Positions 1-7,044 of a DNA stretch of 17,432 nucleotides are shown piece after piece. The position numbers and the translations under genes are program-made. Position 1 is the first letter of the stretch, and each line of letters begins with the position of its first letter. The stretch comes from UBA5186 sp040005095 (lineage in GTDB: Bacteria > Actinomycetota > Thermoleophilia > Gaiellales > Gaiellaceae), in contig JBDTZN010000038.1 of the NCBI GenBank assembly GCA_040005095.1, forward strand, positions 1-17,432. Reading direction: 5' to 3'. The notes under the pieces are model-generated. The model was not told the DNA's origin and did not search any database. It saw only the letters and a program-made list of their open reading frames with translations.

Positions 1-54
1 GGGCTCTTCCTCGGGTTCGCGACCGATTTCATCCTGGTCGCGACCGGGGCCTGA
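1..54 (+). CDS. C-terminal end of an upstream gene, possibly a membrane protein (partial)
   Basis: Frame 1 is open from the window edge to TGA at 52-54 and encodes 17 residues, GLFLGFATDFILVATGA, which are strongly hydrophobic and could be the end of a membrane segment. Frame 3 closes at a TAG at 57-59, and the frame 2 peptide is Ser/Pro/Arg-rich and unlike a natural protein. The fragment is too short to assign a family. The choice of frame is an inference from composition only. Confidence 0.35.
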   Translation, partial: GLFLGFATDFILVATGA

Positions 55-80
55 GTTAGGGCGGTTCCGGCGATCCCTCC

Positions 81-158
81 GCGGGTCGACCGGTCATTTC
101 AGACGGACGCACGGGCAAAAGCCCGCGCGTCCTGAAACGGCGCCGCCGAGTCGGCGCC
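81..158 (+). repeat. Palindrome-rich intergenic element, copy 1 (inverted partner at 17292-17344)
   Basis: The block begins with GCGGGTCGACCGGTC (81-95), which contains the overlapping palindromes GGTCGACC and GACCGGTC. It continues with TTCAGACG (98-105), a long hairpin (97-137), and a second hairpin, GGCGCCG (139-145) / CGGCGCC (152-158). The same parts recur in reverse complement after coaD: the first 15 bases match exactly, TTCAGACG matches exactly, and the terminal 19 bases match at 18 positions. Copy 1 carries roughly 24 extra bases in the middle, which build the extra hairpin. It lies between the upstream stop codon and the priA -10 box. Its function is unknown. Confidence 0.7.
97..137 (+). 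terminator. Long hairpin between the upstream gene and priA, candidate terminator
   Basis: TTTCA (97-101) pairs with TGAAA (133-137), and GGACGCACGGGC (105-116) pairs with GCCCGCGCGTCC (121-132) with one A/C mismatch. A GAC bulge (102-104) and an AAAA loop (117-120) complete the structure. It starts 43 bases after the upstream stop. No T-tract follows, so it would be an atypical intrinsic terminator. It could instead be part of the repeated element or a processing signal. Confidence 0.5.
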
Positions 159-164
159 TAAGCT
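159..164 (+). promoter_or_regulatory. -10 box (TAAGCT) for leaderless priA
   Basis: TAAGCT ends 7 bases before the priA GTG at 172, so transcription would begin at or next to the start codon. There is no purine-rich Shine-Dalgarno sequence before the GTG. No good -35 is visible at 17-18 bases; the GGCGCCG hairpin occupies that space. The same spacing recurs upstream of def, ribE, ribBA and fakB. Confidence 0.45.
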
Positions 165-171
165 CAGCGGC

Positions 172-2103
172 GTGAGCCGCTACGCATCTGTCTATCCGTT
201 GGTGACCGCGCGGCACTTGGCGCGAGCGTTCACGTACGAGGTGCCGGACGACGTGGGACGGGGCGCGGTCGTCGAGGTGCGGTTCGGGAACGCGAAGCGG
301 CGCGGCGTCGTGGTCGAGGCGCCGGCCGAGGTGCCGCCCGGAGTCGAGCCCGTGCCGATCGAGCGCGTCGTCGAAGAGCTCCCGCCGGCGCTGATCGAGC
401 TCGCGCTCTGGATCGCGGACTACTACGGCTCGACTCCCGGCCGCACTCTCCCCCTCGTCGCGCCGACGAGGCGCAGCCGCCGCTCGGAGCGGCCGCAGCC
501 CGCGCTCCGCGAGTCGCTCGGCGGCGGCGAGGCCGAGCCGCTGCGGCTCAGCGACACGCAACGGGTCGCGGTCGACCGCATCGTCGGTGCGCTCGACGCT
601 GGCGAGGGCGCGAACTTCCTGCTCTGGGGGGCGACCGGAAGCGGCAAGACGGAGGTGTACCTGCAGGCATGCGCCGCGGCGCTCGAGCGCGGCCTCGGCG
701 CGATCGTGCTCGTGCCCGAGATCGCGCTCACGCCGCAGACGGTCGGACGGTTCGTGGCGCGCTTCGGCGAGCGCATCGCGATCCTCCACTCCGGGCTCAC
801 CGAGGCGGAGCGCCGCGACGAGCGCGAGCGGATCGAGTCGGGGGACGCGCGCATCGTCGTGGGCGCGCGTTCGGCGATCTTCGCGCCCGTGCGCCGCCTC
901 GGGATCGTGTGCGTCGACGAGGAGCACGACGCGTCGTACAAGCAGGAATCCGACCCGCGCTACGACGCCCGCACCGTTGCTGCGAAGCGGGCGTCGCTGG
1001 AGCGTGCGGTCGCCGTCTTCGGCAGCGCGACCCCGCGCCCGGAGAGCTGGGCGGCGCTTGAGCGGCTCGAGCTTGGCGGGCGGCTCGGGGCCTCGCTTCC
1101 GCCGGTGAAGATCGTGGACCTGCGCCGGGAGGCGGGATATCCGCTGTCGGCGCCGCTGCTCGCCGAGCTCGGCAAGATCGCGGAGCACGGTGGTCGGGCG
1201 ATACTCCTGCTGAACCGCCGCGGGGTCGCGCCCGCGCTGCACTGCCGCGCCTGCGGCGTGACAATCCGTTGTGCGAACTGCGACGTCGCGCTCGTCCTTC
1301 ACGGGGACGGGACGCTGCGCTGTCACCACTGCGGGCACGCGGAGCCTGCACCGGAGACCTGCCCCGCGTGCGGCTCGGCAGAGCTCGCGCGCCTGGGCGC
1401 CGGCACGCAGCGGCTCGAACGCGAGCTCGAGGTGCACCTTCCGGAGCTCGAGCGCATCCGCCTCGACGCCGACGCCGCAGCCAAGCCGGGCGCGATGGCC
1501 GAGGCGCTCAACCGCTTCGCCGCCACCGATCGCGCGGTTCTCGTTGGTACGCAGATGGTCGCGAAGGGCCACCACTTCCTTGGCGTCACGCTCGCGGCGG
1601 TCGTCGACGCCGACACGGGGCTCGGGCTCCCGGACTTCCGAGCAGAGGAGCGGACCTTCCAGCTCGTCACCCAGCTCGCCGGGCGAAGCGGTCGCGAGGC
1701 ACCCGGGCGCGTCCTCGTCCAGACTTTCCAGCCGGACGCGAGAACAATCCAGCTTGCGGCGCGGCACGACGTGGAGGGCTTTCTCGCGGGCGAGCTCGAA
1801 CGGCGGCGCGCGCTCGGCTACCCACCGTTCCGACATCTCGTGCGGATCGTCGTCTCAGGCCCCGACGCCGACGCGCCGCTGCGGGCGCTGACCGAGCTTC
1901 GGGACGGCCTCGAGGGACACGACCTCCTTGGCCCTGCGCCGTTGCTGCGGCTGCGCGGCCGTTACCGGGCGCAGCTCGTCGCGAAGACCAACGAGCCGCG
2001 CCGCCTGGCCGCTCGGGCCGGACGGCTCCTCGGTGCCGCGGCACCGCCGATGCGGCGCGCGGGTCTAGCCGTCGTCGTCGACGTGGACCCGCAAAGCCTC
2101 TAA
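172..2103 (+). CDS. priA: Primosomal protein N' (replication restart helicase PriA)
   Basis: PriA binds stalled or repaired forks and reloads the replicative helicase. The 643-residue product has the N-terminal 3'-DNA-binding region (about 1-100), Walker A GATGSGKT (153-160), the DEEH box (249-252), and the eight-cysteine zinc insertion (C358, C361, C367, C370, C384, C387, C397, C400). The C-terminal helicase lobe includes GTQMVAKGHHF and QLAGRSGR. Helicase motifs are intact, unlike mycobacterial PriA, which is usually described as having lost them. It is about 90 residues shorter than E. coli PriA. Walker A sits roughly 70 residues earlier, so the winged-helix domain after the N-terminal domain seems missing. 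The GTG start follows a -10 box at leaderless distance. The last 39 bases overlap the opposite-strand gene. Confidence 0.96.
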   Translation: MSRYASVYPLVTARHLARAFTYEVPDDVGRGAVVEVRFGNAKRRGVVVEAPAEVPPGVEPVPIERVVEELPPALIELALWIADYYGSTPGRTLPLVAPTRRSRRSERPQPALRESLGGGEAEPLRLSDTQRVAVDRIVGALDAGEGANFLLWGATGSGKTEVYLQACAAALERGLGAIVLVPEIALTPQTVGRFVARFGERIAILHSGLTEAERRDERERIESGDARIVVGARSAIFAPVRRLGIVCVDEEHDASYKQESDPRYDARTVAAKRASLERAVAVFGSATPRPESWAALERLELGGRLGASLPPVKIVDLRREAGYPLSAPLLAELGKIAEHGGRAILLLNRRGVAPALHCRACGVTIRCANCDVALVLHGDGTLRCHHCGHAEPAPETCPACGSAELARLGAGTQRLERELEVHLPELERIRLDADAAAKPGAMAEALNRFAATDRAVLVGTQMVAKGHHFLGVTLAAVVDADTGLGLPDFRAEERTFQLVTQLAGRSGREAPGRVLVQTFQPDARTIQLAARHDVEGFLAGELERRRALGYPPFRHLVRIVVSGPDADAPLRALTELRDGLEGHDLLGPAPLLRLRGRYRAQLVAKTNEPRRLAARAGRLLGAAAPPMRRAGLAVVVDVDPQSL

Positions 2104-2583
2104 ATCTGCAGGAAACCGCTCCAGCACCCAGGTTGCGTCGAGCGGATCGAGCCGGTACGGCTTTCCGTTCAGCCTGACGAAGTCGCCGGTGCGCGGATCC
2201 ATCGGCAGCCGCGACTCGGCCGGGAAGTTGCGGTTGTGCTTCTCGATCAGCTCGTTCACGGCGTCGAAGCTCCAGCGTTCGGCGATCCGGTGCCAACGGC
2301 GCGCGAACTCGGCCTCATTGCGGCTGCTCTCGGCCAGCTCGCGCCACGCCTCGGCGAGCCGCCGCTCGTGCTGCTCGGTCTCGTCCTCGATCATCCGGCG
2401 CCGCTGCATCCATGGGAGCGGGCCGCCCATCGAGGCGACGTAGCTGTCCGCTCCGGTGACGAAGTTCTTCAGGCGCTGCCGGAGCCGCTTGCCCTTGAGC
2501 GGGCTTCCTTCGACGTCCTCCGCGAGCCGCCGCGCCTGCTCGGCGTCGCGCGGGTCGTCCTGGCGAATCGCGCCCTCGCTCAT
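2065..2583 (-). CDS. Conserved-looking protein of unknown function, convergent with priA
   Basis: Reading from ATG at 2583 to TAG at 2067-2065 gives 172 residues. A start at 2610 would add MDRRERIAI. I do not recognise a named family. The protein looks real: mixed composition, several Trp, Met, Asn and Tyr residues, and segments such as GADSYVASMGGPLPWMQRRR followed by a long charged helix (about 60-110). A compact C-terminal part contains LPMDPRTGDFVRLNGKPYRL and DATWVLERFPADL. It is predicted soluble with no signal peptide. The + strand here has no competing gene. Its 3' end overlaps the last 13 codons of priA, and its 5' end diverges from def across 36-63 bases. No clear Shine-Dalgarno or promoter is visible, so the start is uncertain. 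Vague recollection suggests relatives in Thermoleophilia. Confidence 0.75.
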   Translation of the reverse strand: MSEGAIRQDDPRDAEQARRLAEDVEGSPLKGKRLRQRLKNFVTGADSYVASMGGPLPWMQRRRMIEDETEQHERRLAEAWRELAESSRNEAEFARRWHRIAERWSFDAVNELIEKHNRNFPAESRLPMDPRTGDFVRLNGKPYRLDPLDATWVLERFPADLEALRVHVDDDG

Positions 2584-2609
2584 GATCGCAATGCGCTCGC
2601 GTCGGTCCA

Positions 2610-2638
2610 TTGGATGCAAGTGTTGCGGTCCGTACACT
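2610..2638 (+). promoter_or_regulatory. Sigma-70-type promoter for def-fmt-rsmB
   Basis: TTGGAT (2610-2615), a 17-base spacer and TACACT (2633-2638) make the best -35/-10 pair I found in the window. The predicted transcription start (about 2645) is directly next to the def ATG at 2647, implying a leaderless mRNA. The -35 overlaps the first possible start codon of the divergent - strand gene, so the two genes could interfere with or share regulation. Confidence 0.6.
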
Positions 2639-2646
2639 CCCTGCGC

Positions 2647-3219
2647 ATGAGCGAGGATCCCGAGGATCAGGGCCAGGTTCGCGATGTCGAGCTCGACGCC
2701 GAGGCGCAGGCGCGGCGCCGGTTCGCGCTTGCGCAGATCCGGCAGTACCCCGATCCGGTGCTGCGGATGGAGGCGAAGCCGGTCGAGCAGTTCGACGCCG
2801 ATCTCGGCCGCCTCGTGGAGCGGATGAAGGCGCTGATGATCGACGCGAGCGGCGTCGGGCTCGCCGGGACGCAGGTCGGGATCTTGCGCCGCGTGTTCGT
2901 GTTCCAGTACGACGAGGACGACCTGCGCGCGCTCGTCAACCCCCGCATCGTCGAGCGGTCCGACGAGCTCGAGTTCTCGGACGAGGGCTGCCTGTCGATG
3001 CAGGGTGTGCTCGTCCCGGTCGAGAGGCCGATCGCGGTGACGATCGAGGCGCAGGACGAGACCGGCGCCGACGTCCGCCTCGAGCTCGAGGAGTTGCCGG
3101 CGCGCGTGGCCCAGCACGAGCTCGACCATCTCGACGGCGTGCTGATCCTCGACCAGACGACGCCCGAGGGAAAGCGCGAAGCGCTCGCGCGGCTGCGGCC
3201 GCAGCCGCTGCTCGGTTGA
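2647..3219 (+). CDS. def: Peptide deformylase
   Basis: The enzyme removes the formyl group from the N-terminal methionine of new proteins. The 190-residue product has all three deformylase motifs: GVGLAGTQVG (69-78, in place of the usual GxGLAAPQxG), EGCLS (113-117, with the metal-ligand Cys), and HELDH (157-161, the HExxH metal site). The catalytic core begins near IRQYPDPVL (31-39), so about 26 acidic residues precede the usual start. The ATG at 2647 is chosen because it is the only ATG before the core and lies just after the predicted promoter. The reading frame stays open upstream to 2236, but that part is antisense to the - strand gene. fmt overlaps its stop codon, so the two are probably translationally coupled. 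Confidence 0.95.
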   Translation: MSEDPEDQGQVRDVELDAEAQARRRFALAQIRQYPDPVLRMEAKPVEQFDADLGRLVERMKALMIDASGVGLAGTQVGILRRVFVFQYDEDDLRALVNPRIVERSDELEFSDEGCLSMQGVLVPVERPIAVTIEAQDETGADVRLELEELPARVAQHELDHLDGVLILDQTTPEGKREALARLRPQPLLG

Positions 3220-4016
3220 GCCGGATCGCAGTCGCCGCGACGGCGCCGTTCGGCGGTGACGTGCTGGAGCGTCTCGCGGAGCGGCACGATGTCGCGGCGC
3301 TGCTCACCCGGCCCGATCGTCCCCGCGGACGGGGGCAGAAGACCGGTGCGCCGCCGGCCAAGGAGGTCGCGGAGCGGCTCGGGATCCCGGTCCTGCAGCC
3401 GGAGCGGCTCGGGCCCGAGGTAGAGCTCCCTGCCGACACGATCGTCGTCGCCGCCTACGGGCTGCTGATCCCGCCGAGTCTCCTCGAGCGCGGGAACTGG
3501 CTCAACGTCCATCCGTCGCTCTTGCCGCGCTGGCGGGGAGCGGCGCCGGTCGAGCGCGCGATCATGGCGGGCGATACGGAGACCGGCGTCACGATCCACG
3601 AGACGGTCGAGGCGCTCGACGCCGGGCCGATTGCCGCGCAGCGTGCGTTCCCGATCGGGCCGGACGACGACGCCGGAGCTGTGTTCGCGCACGCAGCCGA
3701 GGTGGCGGCTGACTTGCTCGACGACGTCCTCGGCGGGGAGCCGCAGTTCGAGTCGCAACCCGAGGAGGGAGCGACCTACGCGGAGAAGATCGCGCCGGCC
3801 GACCGTGAGCTCGATCTCACCGCGCCGGCGCAGGAAGTCGTCAACCGCGTCCGTGCGCTCTCGCCGCACATCGGAGCGCGCGCCGTCGTCGACGGTCGTC
3901 CGCTGCTCGTCTGGCGTGCGCGCGAGCGGGACGGCGAGGTCGAGCTGCTCGAGGTGCAGCCGGAGGGGCGGCGCCGGATGAGCTACGACGAGTATCTACG
4001 GGGCTTGCGCGGCTAG
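3216..4016 (+). CDS. fmt: Methionyl-tRNA formyltransferase
   Basis: It transfers a formyl group from 10-formyltetrahydrofolate to initiator Met-tRNA; Def undoes this after translation. The 266-residue product has TRPDRPRGRGQK (31-42), the catalytic core NVHPSLLPRWRGAAP (97-111, with N97 and H99) and the catalytic Asp in LDAGPIAAQ (D135). The C-terminal tRNA-contacting domain is short, and the whole protein is about 40-45 residues below the usual 305-315. The start is TTG at 3216, overlapping the def TGA as TTGA; it gives SRIAVAATAPFGG, equivalent to the usual MRIVFAGTPEFA. The GTPEF part is changed to ATAPF. No ATG or GTG fits better. The stop lies 7 bases before rsmB. Confidence 0.94.
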   Translation: MSRIAVAATAPFGGDVLERLAERHDVAALLTRPDRPRGRGQKTGAPPAKEVAERLGIPVLQPERLGPEVELPADTIVVAAYGLLIPPSLLERGNWLNVHPSLLPRWRGAAPVERAIMAGDTETGVTIHETVEALDAGPIAAQRAFPIGPDDDAGAVFAHAAEVAADLLDDVLGGEPQFESQPEEGATYAEKIAPADRELDLTAPAQEVVNRVRALSPHIGARAVVDGRPLLVWRARERDGEVELLEVQPEGRRRMSYDEYLRGLRG

Positions 4017-4023
4017 ACAGACC

Positions 4024-5247
4024 GTGGCAGCCGTAGCTCCCGCCCGCAGGGCCGCGTACGAGGTCGTCCTGCGCGTCTTCGAGGAGGACGCCTATGCCGA
4101 TCGCGTCTTCCGCACCGTCGCCGCCAAGCTCGACGAGCGGGACCGGGCGCTGGCGCAGCAGCTGGCGTACGGCACCGTCCAGCGGGTGCGGACGCTCGAC
4201 CACGCGATCGAGACGCTTGCCCGCCGGAAGGTGCACCGGCTTGACCCACCCGTTCGTGCCGCACTGCGGCTCGGGGCTTACCAGCTCGCGTTCATGGGCG
4301 GGATTGCGCGGTACGCCGCGGTGAACGAGTCGGTCGAGCTCGTGCGGGCTGCGCGGCTGGAGCGCGCGGTGCCGTTCACGAATGCCGTGCTGCGACGGCT
4401 CGAGGTTGGGATCCGTGAGCTGGTGGGTTCGCTGCCGGAGCGCGCGTTGAAGCTCTCCTACCCGGACTGGGTCGAGGAGGTCTGGACACGTGACTTCGGC
4501 CGCGAGGCGGCGCTGGCGCTGATGCAGGCGCAGAACGAGCCGCCGGAGCTCGTCGTCCGCCGCAATCGCCGCAAACCGGGGGAGGTCGAGGGCGAGCCGG
4601 ATTCCGAGTTCCCCGACGCGCTGCACGTGCAGCGGCTGGACGAGGCCGCGGTCGAGGCCGGGCTGATCTGGCCGCAGAGTCGCGGCTCCCAGCTCGCCGG
4701 GCTTTGCGTGGGCTCGCGGGTGGGCGAGCGCGTGCTTGACCTCTGCGCGGCGCCCGGCGGCAAGGCGACGCAGCTCGCGGGGGAGGTCGTCGCCGTCGAG
4801 AAGCATCCGGGCCGGGCGCGCGAGCTCGAAGAGAACTGCGCGCGGATGGGAGCCACGAATGTGACCGTCGTGTGCGCGGACGCGTTGGAGCTGCCGGAGG
4901 AACTGGCCGAGTTCGACCGCGCGCTTGTGGATGCCCCCTGCTCCGGGCTCGGCGTGCTCGCGGCGCGGCCGGATCTGCGCTGGCGCGCCCGCCCGCTGCA
5001 GGAGCTCCAGCTCGAGCTCCTGCGCGTCGCCGCCGCGCGCGTCCGTTCCGGCGGGACGATCCTCTACTCGGTGTGCACGCTGAACGCCGACGAGAACGAA
5101 GCGGTCGTCGACGCCACCGGACTCGAAGTCGAGCCGCTCGGAGAGGAGTGGCCCCGCTATCGGCACCCCAGCCGGCCGGAGTTCCTCCTGGCGCGCCCGG
5201 ATCTGCACCGAACGACCGGGTTCTTCATCGCGCGACTCCGCGCCTGA
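4024..5247 (+). CDS. rsmB: 16S rRNA (cytosine-C5) methyltransferase RsmB
   Basis: RsmB (Sun/Fmu) methylates a cytosine of 16S rRNA (C967 in E. coli) using S-adenosylmethionine. The 407-residue product has an N-terminal NusB-like RNA-binding domain (about 5-130), then a Rossmann methyltransferase with DLCAAPGGK (239-247). It has the two family cysteines, in DAPCSG (C306) and SVCTL (C351, the expected nucleophile). The end, TTGFFIARL, is typical. The GTG at 4024 follows fmt by 7 bases without a strong Shine-Dalgarno sequence, so it is read as part of the def-fmt-rsmB operon. It is slightly shorter than E. coli RsmB, with no motif missing. Confidence 0.95.
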   Translation: MAAVAPARRAAYEVVLRVFEEDAYADRVFRTVAAKLDERDRALAQQLAYGTVQRVRTLDHAIETLARRKVHRLDPPVRAALRLGAYQLAFMGGIARYAAVNESVELVRAARLERAVPFTNAVLRRLEVGIRELVGSLPERALKLSYPDWVEEVWTRDFGREAALALMQAQNEPPELVVRRNRRKPGEVEGEPDSEFPDALHVQRLDEAAVEAGLIWPQSRGSQLAGLCVGSRVGERVLDLCAAPGGKATQLAGEVVAVEKHPGRARELEENCARMGATNVTVVCADALELPEELAEFDRALVDAPCSGLGVLAARPDLRWRARPLQELQLELLRVAAARVRSGGTILYSVCTLNADENEAVVDATGLEVEPLGEEWPRYRHPSRPEFLLARPDLHRTTGFFIARLRA

Positions 5248-5342
5248 CGGGACCGGGGGACGAAGAGGTTCGCAATTGGCGCACTCGCGTCGCAGCGTGG
5301 TGCGGACTTCGGCGGTAGCGTCGATCGCAGAGGGTGGTGGTT

Positions 5343-5373
5343 GGCCCCACCCCTCGATTTGAGGGTGGGGGCC
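5343..5373 (+). terminator. Hairpin 1 in the rsmB-rpe gap, candidate terminator or leader stem
   Basis: GGCCCC (5343-5348) pairs with GGGGCC (5368-5373). ACCC then pairs with GGGT, and TC with GA, around a GATTT loop, with one-base bulges on each arm. It sits about 95 bases after the rsmB stop. No T-tract follows, so it may be a terminator of unusual form, a structured leader of rpe, or both. Confidence 0.45.
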
Positions 5374-5375
5374 GC

Positions 5376-5401
5376 GCACATGCGCGCGCGGGCGCGTGTG
5401 C
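5376..5401 (+). promoter_or_regulatory. Hairpin 2 in the rsmB-rpe gap, just upstream of rpe
   Basis: GCACATGCGC (5376-5385) pairs fully with GCGCGTGTGC (5392-5401), using one G-T wobble, around a six-base loop. It begins two bases after hairpin 1 and ends 15 bases before the chosen rpe start. If transcribed, it could occlude or stage the rpe ribosome site. A possible upstream -10 is TAGCGT at 5316-5321, without a convincing -35. The 5248-5416 stretch otherwise shows no gene, and I could not fit an FMN riboswitch to it. Confidence 0.4.
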
Positions 5402-5416
5402 AAGAGTTTCTGCGGC

Positions 5417-6094
5417 GTGCCCTGGAACGAATGGATCCGGACGGTCGAGATCGAGCCGTCGCTTTACGCGGCCGACTTCGCCTGCCTCGGCGACCAGATC
5501 GACGTCCTCCTGCGCGCGGGTGCCCGCGTCTTCCACTTCGACGTCGGCGACGGTCACTTCGTCCCGCCGATCACGATCGGCCCGATTGTGCTGCAGTCGA
5601 TCTCGCCGCAGATCCACGCGCACGAGGGTGTGATCGACGTCCACATGATGACCGAGACGCCCGAGAATCACTTCAAGGAGATCGCGGAGGCCGGCGGCGA
5701 TAGCGTCACCGTCCATCTCGAGGCTTGCCCAGACCCGGCGGCGACCGCGCGGGCGGCCCGCGAGCACCAGCTGCAGGTCGGGCTGGCGTTCAAGCCGGAG
5801 ACGTCGCTCGAGCAGGCCGCCGCGGCAGCGGACGGGTTCGACATCGTGCTCTGCATGAGCATCGAGCCCGGCTATTCCGGGCAGGAGTTCATGCCGGAGG
5901 CGCTCAACCGGATCCGGAAGCTGCGCGCCCTCTTGCCCGAGGAGACGCCGATCCAGGTCGACGGCGGCATCGGCCTGGAGAACATCCGCACCGTCCACGA
6001 GGCCGGCGCCACGCTCTTCGTCGCGGGCACCTCGATCTTCGGTCGCGAAGACATCTCCCGCGCGTACCGCCGGCTCGTCCGGGCACTCGCGTGA
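5417..6094 (+). CDS. rpe: Ribulose-phosphate 3-epimerase
   Basis: It interconverts ribulose 5-phosphate and xylulose 5-phosphate in the pentose phosphate pathway. Ribulose 5-phosphate is also the substrate of the RibB domain encoded downstream, which makes sense of its place at the head of the rib genes. The 225-residue TIM barrel shows EPSLYAAD (S15), FHFDVGDGHFVP (H40 and D42, metal and catalytic), DVHMM (H76) and QVDGGI (D182). The phosphate loop reads SIEPGYSGQ (148-156) where most homologues have VNPGFGGQ. The chosen start is GTG 5417 (MPWNEWIRT); an in-frame GTG at 5396 would add MCKSFCG from inside hairpin 2. ribD overlaps its stop. Confidence 0.94.
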   Translation: MPWNEWIRTVEIEPSLYAADFACLGDQIDVLLRAGARVFHFDVGDGHFVPPITIGPIVLQSISPQIHAHEGVIDVHMMTETPENHFKEIAEAGGDSVTVHLEACPDPAATARAAREHQLQVGLAFKPETSLEQAAAAADGFDIVLCMSIEPGYSGQEFMPEALNRIRKLRALLPEETPIQVDGGIGLENIRTVHEAGATLFVAGTSIFGREDISRAYRRLVRALA

Positions 6095-7044
6095 CCCCGC
6101 TCGAGCGCGCGCTCGAGCTTGCGGAGCGCGGCCGGGGAGCGACGCGTCCGAATCCGGTTGTCGGCGCCGTGATCGTTCGCGACGGCGAGATCGTCGGCGA
6201 GGGCTGGCACGAGCGTCACGGCGGTCCGCACGCGGAGATCAATGCCCTCGCCGCAGCCGGAGACCGCGCACGCGGCGCGACGATGGCGGTCACGCTCGAG
6301 CCGTGCTCGCATCACGGGAAGACGCCGCCTTGCGCCGACGCGCTGATCGCCGCGGGCATCGCCAGGGTCGTCGCGGGAGCGGAGGATCCGAATCCGGAAG
6401 TCCACGGCAGCGGGTTCGAACGGCTGCGTGCCGCCGGGATCGAGGTCGAGGTCGCCGACGGAGAGCTCGGCTTCCGCGCTCGCGCCCAGAACGAGGGTTA
6501 CCGGACCTGGGCGGAGAAAGGCCGGGCGTTCGTCACGTACAAGGTCGCGGCGACGCTCGACGGTCGCGTCACGCTGCCGGACCGGCGCTGGGTGACCGGT
6601 GAGGCGAGCCGCCGCCTCGTCCACGAGCTGCGCGCGCAGTTCGACGCGGTTGCGGTCGGGATGGGCACCGTACGCGCCGACGGGCCGTTGCTGAGCGCAC
6701 GCGACGTCGACGCCGAGCGCCAGCCGCGACGGCTCGCGTTCGGCTCGGGGCCGCTGCCCGGCGACTCCGAGCTCGAGCTGCGCACCGGCCCGATCGAAGT
6801 CGAGCTCGCCCGACTCGCCCAGGAAGGAGTTCAGTCGCTCCTGCTCGAGGGCGGGCCGACCCTCGCGACGGCGTTCTTCGCCGCCGATCTCGTGGACAAG
6901 CTGCTCGTCTTCGTCGCCCCGACGATCGGCGGAACGGGTCCGACCATCGTCGGCGAGTTGCCGGGGCCAGTGACGCTCTCCCGCCTGACCTCGCGCACCG
7001 TGGGCGACGACGTCCTGCTCACGGCGTACGTGCACGAGCCCTAG
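6091..7044 (+). CDS. ribD: Riboflavin biosynthesis protein RibD (deaminase/reductase)
   Basis: RibD deaminates the GTP cyclohydrolase II product and then reduces its ribose side chain with NADPH. The deaminase domain (1-145) has the zinc site HAE (H47, E49) and PCSHHGKTPPC (C72, C81). The reductase domain (from about 146) has FVTYKVAATLDGRV, VGMGTVRADGPLL and LLLEGGPTLATAFF. The protein is 317 residues against the usual 340-370. The gap falls in the reductase between RRLAFGSGPLPGDSELEL and ELARLAQEGVQSLLLEGG, where roughly 30-35 residues of the usual fold are absent. There is no frameshift. The GTG at 6091 overlaps the rpe TGA as GTGA, so translation is coupled. Confidence 0.95.
   Translation: MTPLERALELAERGRGATRPNPVVGAVIVRDGEIVGEGWHERHGGPHAEINALAAAGDRARGATMAVTLEPCSHHGKTPPCADALIAAGIARVVAGAEDPNPEVHGSGFERLRAAGIEVEVADGELGFRARAQNEGYRTWAEKGRAFVTYKVAATLDGRVTLPDRRWVTGEASRRLVHELRAQFDAVAVGMGTVRADGPLLSARDVDAERQPRRLAFGSGPLPGDSELELRTGPIEVELARLAQEGVQSLLLEGGPTLATAFFAADLVDKLLVFVAPTIGGTGPTIVGELPGPVTLSRLTSRTVGDDVLLTAYVHEP

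Noticed and set aside
94..1836. Long - strand open frame (580 codons) over priA
   Set aside because: Opposite-strand shadow of a clear PriA helicase; it would also read through the intergenic hairpins.
2236..2646. Upstream extension of the def frame to 2236
   Set aside because: It is antisense to the - strand gene and unlike any deformylase; the promoter at 2610-2638 points to ATG 2647.
5300..5400. Possible FMN riboswitch before the rpe-rib genes, suggested by CGGCGGTAG at 5310-5318
   Set aside because: The other conserved core segments (such as the GGGCAGGGTGAAATTCC-like stretch) are absent and no multi-branched fold is apparent; the match is short and GC-biased.
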